NCBI RefSeq assembly: GCF_016278365.1
Contig: NZ_JADQBZ010000018.1
Coordinates: 25,173 to 89,172 of the forward strand
Direction: 5' to 3'
DNA length: 64,000 nt
Source of the DNA: Methanolobus sp.
GTDB taxonomy: Archaea > Halobacteriota > Methanosarcinia > Methanosarcinales > Methanosarcinaceae
In this document: positions 36,912-45,763 of the stretch, in pieces
Layout of the letters: each line of letters starts with the position of its first letter
How positions within the stretch are numbered: the first letter of the stretch is position 1
The notes under the pieces: generated by a model
What the model was told of the DNA's origin: nothing
Databases searched by the model: none
What the model saw: the letters and a program-made list of their open reading frames with translations, nothing else
Made by a program: the position numbers and the translations under genes

Positions 36912-37250
36912 TTACTTTGCCTCCTCTACATTCGCAAGAAAACCTTCCCCTCTTGGTGACAGCTGATACATCGCCGGTTCCGAATCCTTTACTTTGTCAA
37001 TATACAGTGCATTTTCCAGCATGTCCAGATGGAACTTTGACTCTGATCTGCTAAGGTTGAGTTTGTCACCGATCTCTTCTATGCTAAGAGAGCTGCCGTT
37101 CAGAGCTTTCAGGATCTTACGGCGTGTCGGATTTTGCAGGGTCCTGAGACCAATTGCATGATCTTCGGTAGGGTTTGCCTTTAGCTTTCCTTCCTCTTTT
37201 AATTTATTCATCCACTCATGTTTTTTCTTAGCAGGGTCTTCTCCGGTCAT
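36912..37250 (-). CDS. ArsR-type winged-helix transcription regulator
   Basis: A 112-residue protein from the chosen start, with one winged helix-turn-helix domain. LRTLQNPTRRKILKALNGSSLSIEEIGDKLNLSRSESKFHLDML is the DNA-binding region; the core words are NPTRRKIL and SRSESKFHLDML. There are no cysteine pairs for metal sensing. The basic N-terminus may aid DNA contact. The start at 37250 is used because GGTG lies a few bases before it; the frame is open from 37265. It lies next to a conserved unknown gene on the same strand, about 155 bases downstream of it, and could regulate it. Confidence 0.8.
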   Translation of the reverse strand: MTGEDPAKKKHEWMNKLKEEGKLKANPTEDHAIGLRTLQNPTRRKILKALNGSSLSIEEIGDKLNLSRSESKFHLDMLENALYIDKVKDSEPAMYQLSPRGEGFLANVEEAK

Positions 37251-37405
37251 TTTGTCACCTTCCATCTTACTTAATATCGCTTTATTAACTTTATATCGCT
37301 TTATAGCAATTTTGTTCTATAAAGTTGTGGGATAATCAAAGATAAGGTGCCTGGAGGTCATTATTGTATTGACAAGCAGGCGCCCATCTGTGAATATAAG
37401 TTCCG

Positions 37406-37876
37406 TCACTTCACCCGGTTGCCGTATATCTTCTGCAAAGTATCCTTTGGATCAAAGTCGGTCTTGAATTTCAGCTTATCTGAACCGGACAGGATATTGA
37501 TTTCCCATGTAATGGAAGAACTATCATTGTCGTCGTAGCTGACCTTCTTTTTTATCTTTATGGAGTTAATACCAGCGTTTTGGACAGAGTAATTCGCCGG
37601 ACTTTCCGCCAGAACTTCTTGTGCGTTCATCCCGGCATACCTTTCAGCATAGTTGAAAGATCCCTTCATCTGTGCGCCCCACTGTCCAAAAAAGCCTTTT
37701 CCTTCAGCTTTTGCCTGGTCACGGGACTCCTGGACAACCTGCTTCATCAATTCATTTGTTACCTTGGCAAATATGGTCGTATCAGGGGTTGCAACAAGTG
37801 TGAACATGTCGTAAGACATACCCAGCATTTTACTTTTTTTCATATTTGGAACAATACCGATCACTTCATCGTTCAT
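37406..37876 (-). CDS. Conserved protein of unknown function (156 aa)
   Basis: The protein begins EVIGIVPNMKKSKMLG, continues with FTLVATPDTTIFAKVT, has a helix rich in Ala, Glu and Lys (about 40-60), then GFFGQWGAQMKGSF, and ends in beta strands with KIYGNRVK. I recall similar proteins in archaea and bacteria, but no function is known to me. The layout of strands, helix and strands could fit a PH-like fold; that is only a guess. No signal or membrane segment. The start at 37876 has GGAGGG seven bases upstream and is preferred to 37894. The next gene downstream is the ArsR-type regulator. Confidence 0.65.
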   Translation of the reverse strand: MNDEVIGIVPNMKKSKMLGMSYDMFTLVATPDTTIFAKVTNELMKQVVQESRDQAKAEGKGFFGQWGAQMKGSFNYAERYAGMNAQEVLAESPANYSVQNAGINSIKIKKKVSYDDNDSSSITWEINILSGSDKLKFKTDFDPKDTLQKIYGNRVK

Positions 37877-38009
37877 AGGAACCCTCCATAGCATCTGGTA
37901 AAAGAGATGCCCTTATATTTTGATCCTACCTACAAACATATATGTTAGTAAACAAGATGTAATTAATATATATTTAAATTCTTTTATTTGGCTTGAGTTC
38001 TTCCGGAGA

Positions 38010-38717
38010 TTAATTGTCTGGAAGCGTGTTATTTTCAAGATATCTTTTATACCATAGGAACCAGGGTGTGTCAAGTAAGCCTATCAGATTCTTAGCTACT
38101 ATCTGCCCTATGATAAGCGGAACAAGCGGAGCAACCCCGTAGAACGCCAACACTACGAATACCAGGCTGTCAAGGGTGAGACTTAATACGTCGCTTGATG
38201 CACTCCTCAGGAATACCTGTTTTGGGTATTTCCTTTTCATCCAGGCAAAGACATACGCATCGAGATTCTGGAATACAAGGAAAGAGAGCCAGGATGCAAT
38301 GATTATTCTTATGCCCTGTGCGAATATCCCCTGCCAGGCATCCTCATATGCAAAAAAAGGAGCAGGAGCAAGGCTGTTAGTCATAACAATGAATGTAACG
38401 AAAAGTACCTGCGTAACGAAAACTATTATGATGGCAGTGTGAGCCTTTTTTTCGCCGTATACCTCGTTTATCATATCAAGAGCCTGTGAGAGGAAAGGAT
38501 ACAGGAACACAGCGGCTGGTGCAAAGAAAGTATAGAACCCAAGGTCAAACTCTATTAGCCTGGTCGCTACTATCTGGGAAGCAGTAAGATAGACCGTATA
38601 GAATGCCACCAATGCAGTAAAACCATACTCCCTATACCTGTTGATGATGAAGGCTGATATATACGTAACAGCGGTCAGACTGAAGAGCCAATATACCCAT
38701 ACAACTGGAAACGACAT
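38010..38717 (-). CDS. Queuosine precursor transporter-like (VUT family) membrane protein
   Basis: A 235-residue protein with six or seven membrane helices. The pattern ATRLIEFDLGFYTFFAPAAVFLYPFLSQALDMINEVYGEKKA is the signature of the YhhQ/VUT family (core: FPFLSQALDMINEVYG-like YPFLSQALDMINEVYG). Bacterial members take up queuosine precursors. In archaea the related modified base is archaeosine, so the cargo may be a deazapurine precursor or something else. It stands alone. Family call is good; cargo is inferred. Confidence 0.8.
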   Translation of the reverse strand: MSFPVVWVYWLFSLTAVTYISAFIINRYREYGFTALVAFYTVYLTASQIVATRLIEFDLGFYTFFAPAAVFLYPFLSQALDMINEVYGEKKAHTAIIIVFVTQVLFVTFIVMTNSLAPAPFFAYEDAWQGIFAQGIRIIIASWLSFLVFQNLDAYVFAWMKRKYPKQVFLRSASSDVLSLTLDSLVFVVLAFYGVAPLVPLIIGQIVAKNLIGLLDTPWFLWYKRYLENNTLPDN

Positions 38718-39047
38718 AATATCAACACCAGTAAGCTCTTAATATATAATATAAGTTTGCAGAGCTGAATCTTCAGAAGATATGGCACATATCAATTTCC
38801 CATACAAGGATGCAGTAGTCTTCATGACCTGTTATCAGGTGGGATTTTTCCAGTATGTGTTCCATGTATGTGCTCCATGTATATGTTTCATGTATGCGTT
38901 TCCGGGATAATTTGTCATGTGCCTGATCCCTGCTCTTAAATCTTACCGATCTCTGGAGAGTAAAATCTCCACTTATCCATCAAATAGAAAAAGATAAACT
39001 CAAAGTATATTTATATTAGTAAATAAATCTTCTTTTGTGATCGACTA
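38718..39047. other. Intergenic region with imperfect tandem repeats
   Basis: About 330 bases between divergent genes. At 38851-38902 a 12- to 14-base word of the type catgtatgtgttc occurs four times with small changes. TATA candidate atttatat at 39009-39016 lies 32 bases before the ATG of the archaellin-domain gene; GTGATC at about 39036 serves as its ribosome binding site. Confidence 0.5.
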
Positions 39048-41198
39048 ATGGGAATTGAAGTACGTCGGGGATACGAGATCCTTCCTGATAACAGTATTCT
39101 GTTCACTATCCGGATCACCAACAATACCGATTTTGTCATTAATGATGTACAGGTTATACTTGCTCATAACGAAGCCTTGTTGAAACTACAAGGTAACAGG
39201 ATCCAAAGCTTTGACAGTATTCCGCCTGCTGTTGGACGTGTTGTCAAATTTCGTCTAAAACCTCTGGAATGTATGCACAAGGAACTTGTTGAGGCTACTA
39301 TCACTTACCGCAACCACAGGTGGGAGGAGCAGGTTCTCACTATGGAGCCCGGGTATATACATTGCATATGTCCTTTCTTATGCGCAAGACCAATGTCAAT
39401 GGATGATTTCATTGATCTCTCTTCCGGGAAGAACGTAGCAGAGGCCGGTCTGAATTTTGAAGGTGTATATGTTGACCAGGTTCTGCTATTTTTGCTTCAG
39501 ACATGCGCCAGTTGCATGTGTAAGGTAGGAGAACGTCCTGTGGAAGGTGGCAGGATAGTGTACCTGTCAGGTGAGTCCACAGGTGAGGGTGCTTATTACC
39601 TGCTGACCGTCCTGATAAGAAAGAGCGCTGCCCTGACCCAGGTGATGTTGAGGGCTGTTTCCTCAAGTACTGTCGGGACGCAGGATCTTCTCGATGAGAT
39701 CGTTTCCAAACTCCAGTATTTTGTGGGTACTGCAGGCTCAGCAAGGCAAGGTGGTGTCATCAGGGATGACAATGTCGTAAGTATCATGAACTCTGCTGTG
39801 AAACAAAGCAGCTCATTAGCTGAGCAGGGTCCCCCATCACTGAGTTTCCAGAATGGTGCCCTGCAGAAGAGCAATGCCGAGTCCCCGGCCATTATGGTGA
39901 ATATCGCTGATAATGTTGCCTGGCACGCTGATGAGAATGAAGACGATGTATGGAAACAGGAAGAAGAGCGCCAGAGGCGCAAACTGGAAGAACTGGAGCG
40001 TTTGAGGAAAAGGGAGGAGCAAAGGAAGACCCTCGAAACAAGAAGACTGAAAGAATGGGCTGTAGCTGAAAAGACTGAGAAAGGCTCTGATCCTTCCGGA
40101 AAATACCGGATGAAGCTTAGCTCGGTTGCCCTGGTCCTAATAGTAGCTTTTATCATCTTTTCGATAATTGCTGATGATCCGGTTACAGAGCTGGGTATTG
40201 CGGGTGTCCTTGATCATTATAATGTAAGCCCGCTTCCATCACAGGAGAGAGCAGTAGAAGCTGTGGTCGTGAACTTCTTGAATGCTGTCAATGAAGATGA
40301 TCCGGGCCGGGCTTTTACCATGTATCAGGGTAGTGATTTCCTTGCACCTGCAACTATCACTATGCTGTTCAAGAACAAAGACATCCAGGCAGGAGGTATC
40401 AAGGAGATAAATATTACTTCAACAGAGATGTCTGATAACCTTGCGCTTGTAAAGACCGAATGCCTGGTCGCCAGTTTTGATATTTCCGGGAGGGAGAAAA
40501 GTCAATTTTCCATCCCTGTCTATTTCAAACTCCAGAACTCCGAAGTAGGCTGGATAATCACTCGTGTATCTTTCCTGCCTCTGGATATGTGGGAAGGTAA
40601 GCAGTCGACTCAGGAAGTGTCCTCCAACCTGATGATCAAGAACATCGAAGGAGTGCGTGCAAAAACCGGCACGGACCTCTCCGAGACTATTGACCTGCTC
40701 AAACTCCAGATAGCTCTTAATGTAGGTAGTTCTTCTGTTGATGTTAACCAGGTAGTTATATCAATAACTGACGGTACGATGGCACATAACCTCGTTTACG
40801 CAGGTAATGATGGAAGGTATGGAAAGATGGCTTCTTTTGACTCGTATAGTGCCGAGAACAATCTGAAGAACTTACTTAGAGGCACCGGAAATCCATCCAT
40901 GTTCTATACCGTAGACCAGATACGTGACGAGGATAACTCTTTCTCACAGGCTCACCCTGTGATGAATACGGGTGACTTGATCATAGTATATATTGCTACT
41001 ACATCATCGACATCTGCCAGTTATACTAATATAGGATCCCTGGATACAGGTGGAACTCTTGTGTCTTCACAACTGAACCTTCTTCCAAGGACCACAGTGA
41101 ACATTGTTATGACACCTGAATCAGGTGCAGCTACTATTGCTGACTTCGTAACACCTTCCTCATATGGCATCAAGGAGAATGTGCAGTTATACGCCTGA
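39048..41198 (+). CDS. Membrane protein with C-terminal archaellin-like domain
   Basis: A 716-residue protein with an unusual plan. Residues 1-110 look like a beta-sandwich (ILFTIRITNNTDFVINDVQVIL). Residues 110-230 hold several cysteines (CICPFLC, CASCMC). A charged coiled coil spans about 303-340, and a single membrane helix 357-375. Outside, about 400-510 resembles an NTF2-like fold. From about 525 the protein reads like the beta-domain of a Methanosarcina-type archaellin: SETIDLLKLQIALNVGSSSVDV, TVDQIRDEDNSFS, MNTGDLIIVYIA, LLPRTTVNIVMTPESGA and a YGIKENVQLYA end. It lacks the archaellin N-terminal helix and class III signal peptide. The N-terminal half is probably cytosolic. Role unknown. 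Confidence 0.75.
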   Translation: MGIEVRRGYEILPDNSILFTIRITNNTDFVINDVQVILAHNEALLKLQGNRIQSFDSIPPAVGRVVKFRLKPLECMHKELVEATITYRNHRWEEQVLTMEPGYIHCICPFLCARPMSMDDFIDLSSGKNVAEAGLNFEGVYVDQVLLFLLQTCASCMCKVGERPVEGGRIVYLSGESTGEGAYYLLTVLIRKSAALTQVMLRAVSSSTVGTQDLLDEIVSKLQYFVGTAGSARQGGVIRDDNVVSIMNSAVKQSSSLAEQGPPSLSFQNGALQKSNAESPAIMVNIADNVAWHADENEDDVWKQEEERQRRKLEELERLRKREEQRKTLETRRLKEWAVAEKTEKGSDPSGKYRMKLSSVALVLIVAFIIFSIIADDPVTELGIAGVLDHYNVSPLPSQERAVEAVVVNFLNAVNEDDPGRAFTMYQGSDFLAPATITMLFKNKDIQAGGIKEINITSTEMSDNLALVKTECLVASFDISGREKSQFSIPVYFKLQNSEVGWIITRVSFLPLDMWEGKQSTQEVSSNLMIKNIEGVRAKTGTDLSETIDLLKLQIALNVGSSSVDVNQVVISITDGTMAHNLVYAGNDGRYGKMASFDSYSAENNLKNLLRGTGNPSMFYTVDQIRDEDNSFSQAHPVMNTGDLIIVYIATTSSTSASYTNIGSLDTGGTLVSSQLNLLPRTTVNIVMTPESGAATIADFVTPSSYGIKENVQLYA

Positions 41199-41293
41199 TG
41201 AATTTCTGGCAGTGTTCATCCTATGGACAATCTCAAGTACATGTTTTTCTTTTTATCTATGGCATTGTTCTGAAACTATAGGAAGGATCATCA

Positions 41294-41980
41294 ATGGATA
41301 TTGAAGAGATACGTGAGATGGGAGAGCAGCTGAAAGATATCCTGAAGCTGGATACATCTCCTGTTGCAGTGACTTTTATCGGGCCTGATGAGGACATTCC
41401 TGCTGGCATACCCCGGATCAAGGGTGAATTGCGGCACTGCGGGATGGTGGACCGCGCCAGGAAAGAGAAGGAGGCATTCTATGCTCTTGTGGAGGACCAG
41501 GAGTGTAATATTGGGGCGTCCTCACTGGGGATGGGCGGAAGGTGTAGTGAGATCTCATCGGGTGAGTTCTATTATTCGTTTGGATGCTTTGGTTCCCTTG
41601 AGGCGGCGAAGAGTGCTATCGATGAGATGCCCCTGATGCCTGCCGGGTCTGTGAAGGCTGTCGTGTACTCTGCTCTTGAGAAAGCGCCTCTTGTTCCGGA
41701 TGTGGTTGTCATCGTGGCAGGGCCTGATAAGATTATGAAACTTTCCCAGGCGGTGCTTTATCGCTTTGGCGGAAGGCTCCATGCGAGTTTTGCTGCTTTG
41801 CAGAGCGTGTGCGTGGAGAGCGTGGCCCAGCCATACCTGCAGGATAAGGTGAATGTGAGCCTTGGCTGCACCGGAAGCCGTGTCCTGGGCGGGATCGCTA
41901 AAGATGAGATGGTCATGGGTATCCCATTCGCACAGATGGGTGATGTGATCGAGTCTTCCAGGCAGATGTTCAGGGTGTGA
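41294..41980 (+). CDS. DUF169 family protein
   Basis: A 228-residue cytosolic protein of the DUF169 family, common in methanogens and other anaerobes and without a known function. Typical features seen are TSPVAVTFIG near the N-terminus, RHCGMVDRARKE, DQECNIGASSLGMG with the conserved Cys, and SLGCTGSRVLGGIAKDEMVMGIP near the C-terminus. Five or six conserved cysteines suggest redox or metal binding. Length is typical. A weak ribosome binding site (GGAAGGATC) precedes the ATG. It stands alone. Confidence 0.85.
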   Translation: MDIEEIREMGEQLKDILKLDTSPVAVTFIGPDEDIPAGIPRIKGELRHCGMVDRARKEKEAFYALVEDQECNIGASSLGMGGRCSEISSGEFYYSFGCFGSLEAAKSAIDEMPLMPAGSVKAVVYSALEKAPLVPDVVVIVAGPDKIMKLSQAVLYRFGGRLHASFAALQSVCVESVAQPYLQDKVNVSLGCTGSRVLGGIAKDEMVMGIPFAQMGDVIESSRQMFRV

Positions 41981-42146
41981 GGTCATTTTACCTTTCCAAC
42001 TGTAAATCCTGACCACTCCCAGAACTAGATCTGCTATCCGATTATTCAACTTCAGGGTAAAAACAGAAAAGAGAAGACATATTAAGTCTTCAAAAGGGAT
42101 TAAAATAGGAATCCCAGTCCCTCTCTGGGCTGGGTGTTGACATCCC

Positions 42147-42707
42147 TCAGGTCATTGATGGTGGTAACATTACCTGGTCTATGACATGAATTACACCATT
42201 GCTGGCTTCAATGTCTGTCTGTGTCACAGTGGCGTTGTTCACCATAACATTTCCGTCAGCTACAAGGATGGTGATTTCTTCTCCCTGTACTGTTGTCAGT
42301 GATTCCATCTCAAGGATATCGCTAGCCATATACTCTCCGGCTACCACGTGATATGTGAGTACAGCTCTAAGTGCTTCTTCGTCTGCCAGCAGTGCATCAA
42401 GGGTTCCCTCAGGCAATGCGGCAAATGCTTCATCTGTTGGTGCAAACACAGTGAACGGTCCTTCACTGCTTAAGGTCTCGGCCAGTCCTGCTGCCTGAAC
42501 AGCCTGCACCAGGGTTTCGAATGAACCTGCACTTGCAGCAACTTCTACAATATTCATCTCTTCAGTTTCATTAGCAGCTGTTTCGTCAACATCTGTTTCA
42601 TCAATATCTGTCTCATTGACATCTGTTTCCTGAGGCTGTTCTGTACAGCCCGCCAGAAGTATAGCTGTTGTTATAATTAACAACATTAACATTTTTGTCA
42701 TTTTCAT
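42147..42707 (-). CDS. Fasciclin-domain lipoprotein
   Basis: A 186-residue exported protein. The N-terminus is a lipoprotein signal with LLAGC (Cys21) as lipid attachment site. A linker of Glu, Thr and Asp repeats follows ([17 protein letters not shown]), then one fasciclin domain: [31 protein letters not shown] (core motif [11 protein letters not shown]) and YHVVAGEYM, ending [14 protein letters not shown]. Fasciclin domains act in adhesion. The repeated linker would hold the domain away from the membrane, through the S-layer. The gene stands alone with an A/T-rich upstream region. Confidence 0.9.
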   Translation of the reverse strand: MKMTKMLMLLIITTAILLAGCTEQPQETDVNETDIDETDVDETAANETEEMNIVEVAASAGSFETLVQAVQAAGLAETLSSEGPFTVFAPTDEAFAALPEGTLDALLADEEALRAVLTYHVVAGEYMASDILEMESLTTVQGEEITILVADGNVMVNNATVTQTDIEASNGVIHVIDQVMLPPSMT

Positions 42708-43096
42708 TTCTACCTCTCCACATATTTTCGTTTAATTTTTGTAGGTAATTTAGGTTAGTACATTTACATATATAATCCACTCCCCAAATAATTATAATAT
42801 ATATTTCTATATATTGACATCTTTATTCAAGAATTTGTTTAAAATTTATATATATTCAATTTACAGCAGTCTATACAATATATTTTGCTGCTACTCATAA
42901 GTGATCAAAATAACAAACAGGTTGTTTCTAAGAGAAGTTGGCTAGTTCCATAATCATTTAATATTTTGAATCATGTTGTGCTCTTCAACATTCATACAAT
43001 ATATTATATAGTCTTCAGTTCTGTATATATACAGGGCAGAGCGCAGAAAGCGAATTTCGTGCTCTGCTTGCAGGAAATAGGATCAGGAGGAGTAAA
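42708..43096. other. A/T-rich divergent promoter region
   Basis: About 390 bases, very A/T-rich between 42760 and 42900. It holds the promoters of the fasciclin gene (minus) and the DUF3303 gene (plus). Many TATA-like words make it hard to choose one. No gene seen. Confidence 0.45.
43021..43034. promoter_or_regulatory. Perfect palindrome overlapping a TATA element
   Basis: ctgtatatatacag is a 14-base perfect palindrome whose centre is a TATA-like core. It lies about 70 bases before the DUF3303 gene. A dimeric regulator bound here would block the TATA-binding protein. Confidence 0.45.
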
Positions 43097-43366
43097 ATGT
43101 TATTCTTTAGTACAAGCACGTGGGAACCCGAGAACAGTGACAAGATCATTGAACATTTTAAGAAACTGAGGCCGCCAGCGGGAGTCAGCATCAAGAACCA
43201 ATGGGTGGATATCTCCGGTGGAAGGTATTTCATGCTCTACGAAACCGAAGATGCCAAAGCATTTGCCGAATTCAACCTGCCATGGTCTGATATTTGCTAT
43301 ATAGAGACCAGTGTAGTGATGGAATCCACAGACTTCATTAAGCTCATGAGCTCAAAGGGAGTCTGA
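43097..43366 (+). CDS. DUF3303 family protein
   Basis: An 89-residue single-domain protein with a dimeric alpha-beta-barrel-like pattern. Key phrases are FFSTSTWEPENSDKI at the start, GRYFMLYETEDAKAFAEFNLPWSDICYIETSVVM in the rest (motif YETEDAKAF). The family is seen in archaea and bacteria, without a proven function. The ribosome binding site AGGAGG is a few bases before the ATG, one of the strongest in the window, so it may be well expressed. It has no operon partner. Confidence 0.8.
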   Translation: MLFFSTSTWEPENSDKIIEHFKKLRPPAGVSIKNQWVDISGGRYFMLYETEDAKAFAEFNLPWSDICYIETSVVMESTDFIKLMSSKGV

Positions 43367-43425
43367 TCTCCCTTTTTTAATAGAAGTTAAGCTCTTTCTC
43401 TCAATTTTCCATCCTGCTTATTACA

Positions 43426-43863
43426 TTACATATCTATCTTCACAACATTCTGGAATCGGCTTGCAACTATATAGCTTTTGACCTCCATTCTCATCAGGGC
43501 GGATGAGGGAGAGAGCAGGAAATCCTGGAGATATGGGTGTTTTTCCAGATATAAGTCTTTAAGTTCATCTGTTTTCTCAGCCTCCATGACTTTCCCGGTA
43601 GCATTAACAGCCATAGCATCCTTGAAGTCGCTCTCGTCATTGGACCTGTTATCGATCATCATGGACGCTTTCCCGGAAGTTATGAGGTAAGAATATTTCC
43701 TGGTAGCTACAGGGGTTACAAAAAATATGTATTTAAGATCGTCAGTGGCTACAAATCCCACAAGGTTGGTGTAAGGCTCATCCTCATGAAGACTTGCAAG
43801 TACTGCAAGTTTTTGCTCTTTGAGCAGAGACTTAAGACTTTCCATTAAATGCTTCTCTGACAT
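43426..43863 (-). CDS. Pyridoxamine 5'-phosphate oxidase family protein (flavin-binding split barrel)
   Basis: A 145-residue flavin-binding split-barrel protein. The N-terminal LAVLASLHEDEPYTNLVGFVATDDLKYIFFVTP (core LASLHEDEPYTNLVGF) and SGKASMMIDNRSN fit the family. Relatives bind FMN, F420 or heme and carry out varied redox reactions. In methanogens F420 is plausible, but the cofactor cannot be told here. GAGGT lies seven bases before the ATG. It is convergent with the DUF3303 gene. Confidence 0.82.
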   Translation of the reverse strand: MSEKHLMESLKSLLKEQKLAVLASLHEDEPYTNLVGFVATDDLKYIFFVTPVATRKYSYLITSGKASMMIDNRSNDESDFKDAMAVNATGKVMEAEKTDELKDLYLEKHPYLQDFLLSPSSALMRMEVKSYIVASRFQNVVKIDM

Positions 43864-44167
43864 TTCTGAAACCTCATGTGAACATCACTGCAACTATTAA
43901 GAACCAGGCAACTCCATCGGGTATATCCATATTTCTTCCTTCTTTTCCTAATTGCATTGGCGGAATATTATATCTAATTCTGCTATATCTAGTTCTGCTA
44001 TCTTTTCAAAGCACTTCTGTTAGGTCTGACCGGGAATTTTGATGGTAAAGCATATATTCTCATTGGGACTTAGTATCATAAGTTCTTAATTATGTCTGTC
44101 TTCTTTGTTGAGTGCGATAAGACTAAGAACATCCTGTTAATTTTAAGTCAAAGTTGGGTTCAAAAAC
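43864..44167. other. Intergenic region with a direct repeat
   Basis: About 300 bases between divergent genes. The 15-base unit tatatctaattctgc (43969-43983) is repeated with one change at 43984-43998. No clear TATA box stands out and no ribosome binding site precedes the next gene. Confidence 0.4.
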
Positions 44168-44974
44168 ATGAGCATTTCAAAGATCTCAGGGCATTTGACG
44201 CATGATGCAAAAATTATACTGGTGCCTGTGTTTTTGATCATGCTTGCAGAACTTTTGTTACTGATGGGTCAGGATTATATTTCCATCTGGATGCATGTCG
44301 GCATTATTCTATGTTTGCCCTTTGCTTCCATTTATTTGCATAACAGGGAGATCACAATGGCCTTCCAGTCCCTGATGCTTTTATCAGCTCTGAGGCTTTT
44401 GAACATATCAATGCCCGTTTTCTTTGAAACGACCCTGTACATCTTCATATTCATCTATACCCCGCTTGTCATTCCAATATATATTGTTCTGAAAGCACAG
44501 GATTTCCAATTCTCATTTCGATTAAGTGATGAAATGAAGAAGGACCGGGTCAAATATTCTCTTATAGCAGTTATTGTAGCACTTGCAATTGCAGAAGGGG
44601 AATACGCTATTATTAAAGCCGGCTCCCTCATACCGGATCTTTCATTTATGAGCCTGCTGCAGTTATCCATAGTTATGATCTTTTTTGTAGGACTTATCGA
44701 AGAGGTCATATTCAGATACATTCTGCAAACAAGACTGGAACGAACATTTGGGATATGGCCGGCACTATTGATAGCAAGTGCACTTTTCGGTGTCATGCAC
44801 TCCGGCTATGGTACGATATATGAGGTTCTCATGACCGCAAGTGCAGGTCTTGTGATCGGATACCTATATGTCCGGACCAGAAGTCTTTATCTGGTAACGA
44901 TGATCCACGGTCTGACAAACGTGTTCCTGTTCGGTATCATTCCCCACCTTGGACCCGGACTTGGTTTGTTTTGA
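44168..44974 (+). CDS. CPBP family intramembrane glutamic endopeptidase
   Basis: A 268-residue membrane protein with about eight helices. The CPBP (Abi) protease motifs are all visible: Glu178-Glu179 and Arg183 in LIEEVIFRYIL, His211 in ALFGVMHSGYG, and His247 with Asn251 in MIHGLTNVFLF. The family includes Rce1-like prenyl-protein proteases and bacteriocin-immunity proteins. Substrate in archaea is unknown; possible processing of surface or prenylated proteins. It stands alone between divergent neighbours and has no clear ribosome binding site, so it might be leaderless. Confidence 0.88.
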   Translation: MSISKISGHLTHDAKIILVPVFLIMLAELLLLMGQDYISIWMHVGIILCLPFASIYLHNREITMAFQSLMLLSALRLLNISMPVFFETTLYIFIFIYTPLVIPIYIVLKAQDFQFSFRLSDEMKKDRVKYSLIAVIVALAIAEGEYAIIKAGSLIPDLSFMSLLQLSIVMIFFVGLIEEVIFRYILQTRLERTFGIWPALLIASALFGVMHSGYGTIYEVLMTASAGLVIGYLYVRTRSLYLVTMIHGLTNVFLFGIIPHLGPGLGLF

Positions 44975-45128
44975 GAACCTGAAGGTATTACCCCAGTCTC
45001 CAGGTCAGTGGCGGTTCAGCAGAACATAGGTATATAACAGGTTAAAGATAGCACGTTCCTTTGATTGGAACAGCACCCTTCAAAAAAAGCATTTGTTTTC
45101 AACGCTGAGGAGAGAGATATTCTCGCCT

Positions 45129-45392
45129 TCATGCATAAATGATATCTGTGACCTTGAACACGACTATTGCTACAAACGCAACAAGTAAAGGTCCAATTCC
45201 CATATTAAGGGAATCGCTCAGGTCCCTGGTCCACTTTTCAGATGCTGAAAGTATCTCCTTTGCTGAGAGCAATGCGATAAGAGCTATCACTGCCAGTACG
45301 CCATATTCTGGTAATCCTATGCCTGTGGTCATTGATATGGCCCCGGCTGCAGAAGATACTGCACTCGTTGAGGTTATTGTACTTGTTAGCAT
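45129..45392 (-). CDS. Small two-helix membrane protein (87 aa)
   Basis: A short protein with a Ser/Thr-rich N-terminus (about 20 residues), a helix around residues 29-45 (LPEYGVLAVIALIALLSAKEIL), a charged loop SASEKWTRDLSDSLN and a second helix near the C-terminus (GPLLVAFVAIVVFKV). I do not know a named family. The layout suggests both ends outside and the loop inside. Similar small membrane proteins occur in Methanosarcinales, as far as I recall. No operon partner. Confidence 0.6.
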   Translation of the reverse strand: MLTSTITSTSAVSSAAGAISMTTGIGLPEYGVLAVIALIALLSAKEILSASEKWTRDLSDSLNMGIGPLLVAFVAIVVFKVTDIIYA

Positions 45393-45763
45393 AACTCTGT
45401 CCTACTTTCCTATGTTTCTTATCAATATTCTAACATATCATGCTATTTAAATCTATTGAAATTGATCTGTCCGGGAAAAATATTCAGCGTGAACTTCTCA
45501 CTTAGTAAATATTATAGAATAGCAAACTATTATGGAGTACTATAATATATTGAATGCTATCAGATGAAACAACCACTGTGATCAGGTGCTCAAGGAACAA
45601 TTACCTGATTTGTGGAAATTGATAAGTTCTCTATAACGAATGCTTCTCCCCACCTTGCAACTGCTCGTAAGAACTCTTATGTTGATCACAAACTGGCCCC
45701 CAAGAAAACTTTTATCTGCCTTGAAGCCAGAGTTTGAGTATGTGTTAGTAATGAGGGAGCCCA
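45393..45763. other. Divergent intergenic region
   Basis: About 370 bases between the small membrane protein and the TspO-like gene. A/T-rich words at 45510-45555 may hold promoters. GAGGGAG at 45751-45757 is the ribosome binding site for the rightward gene. No other feature recognised. Confidence 0.4.
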
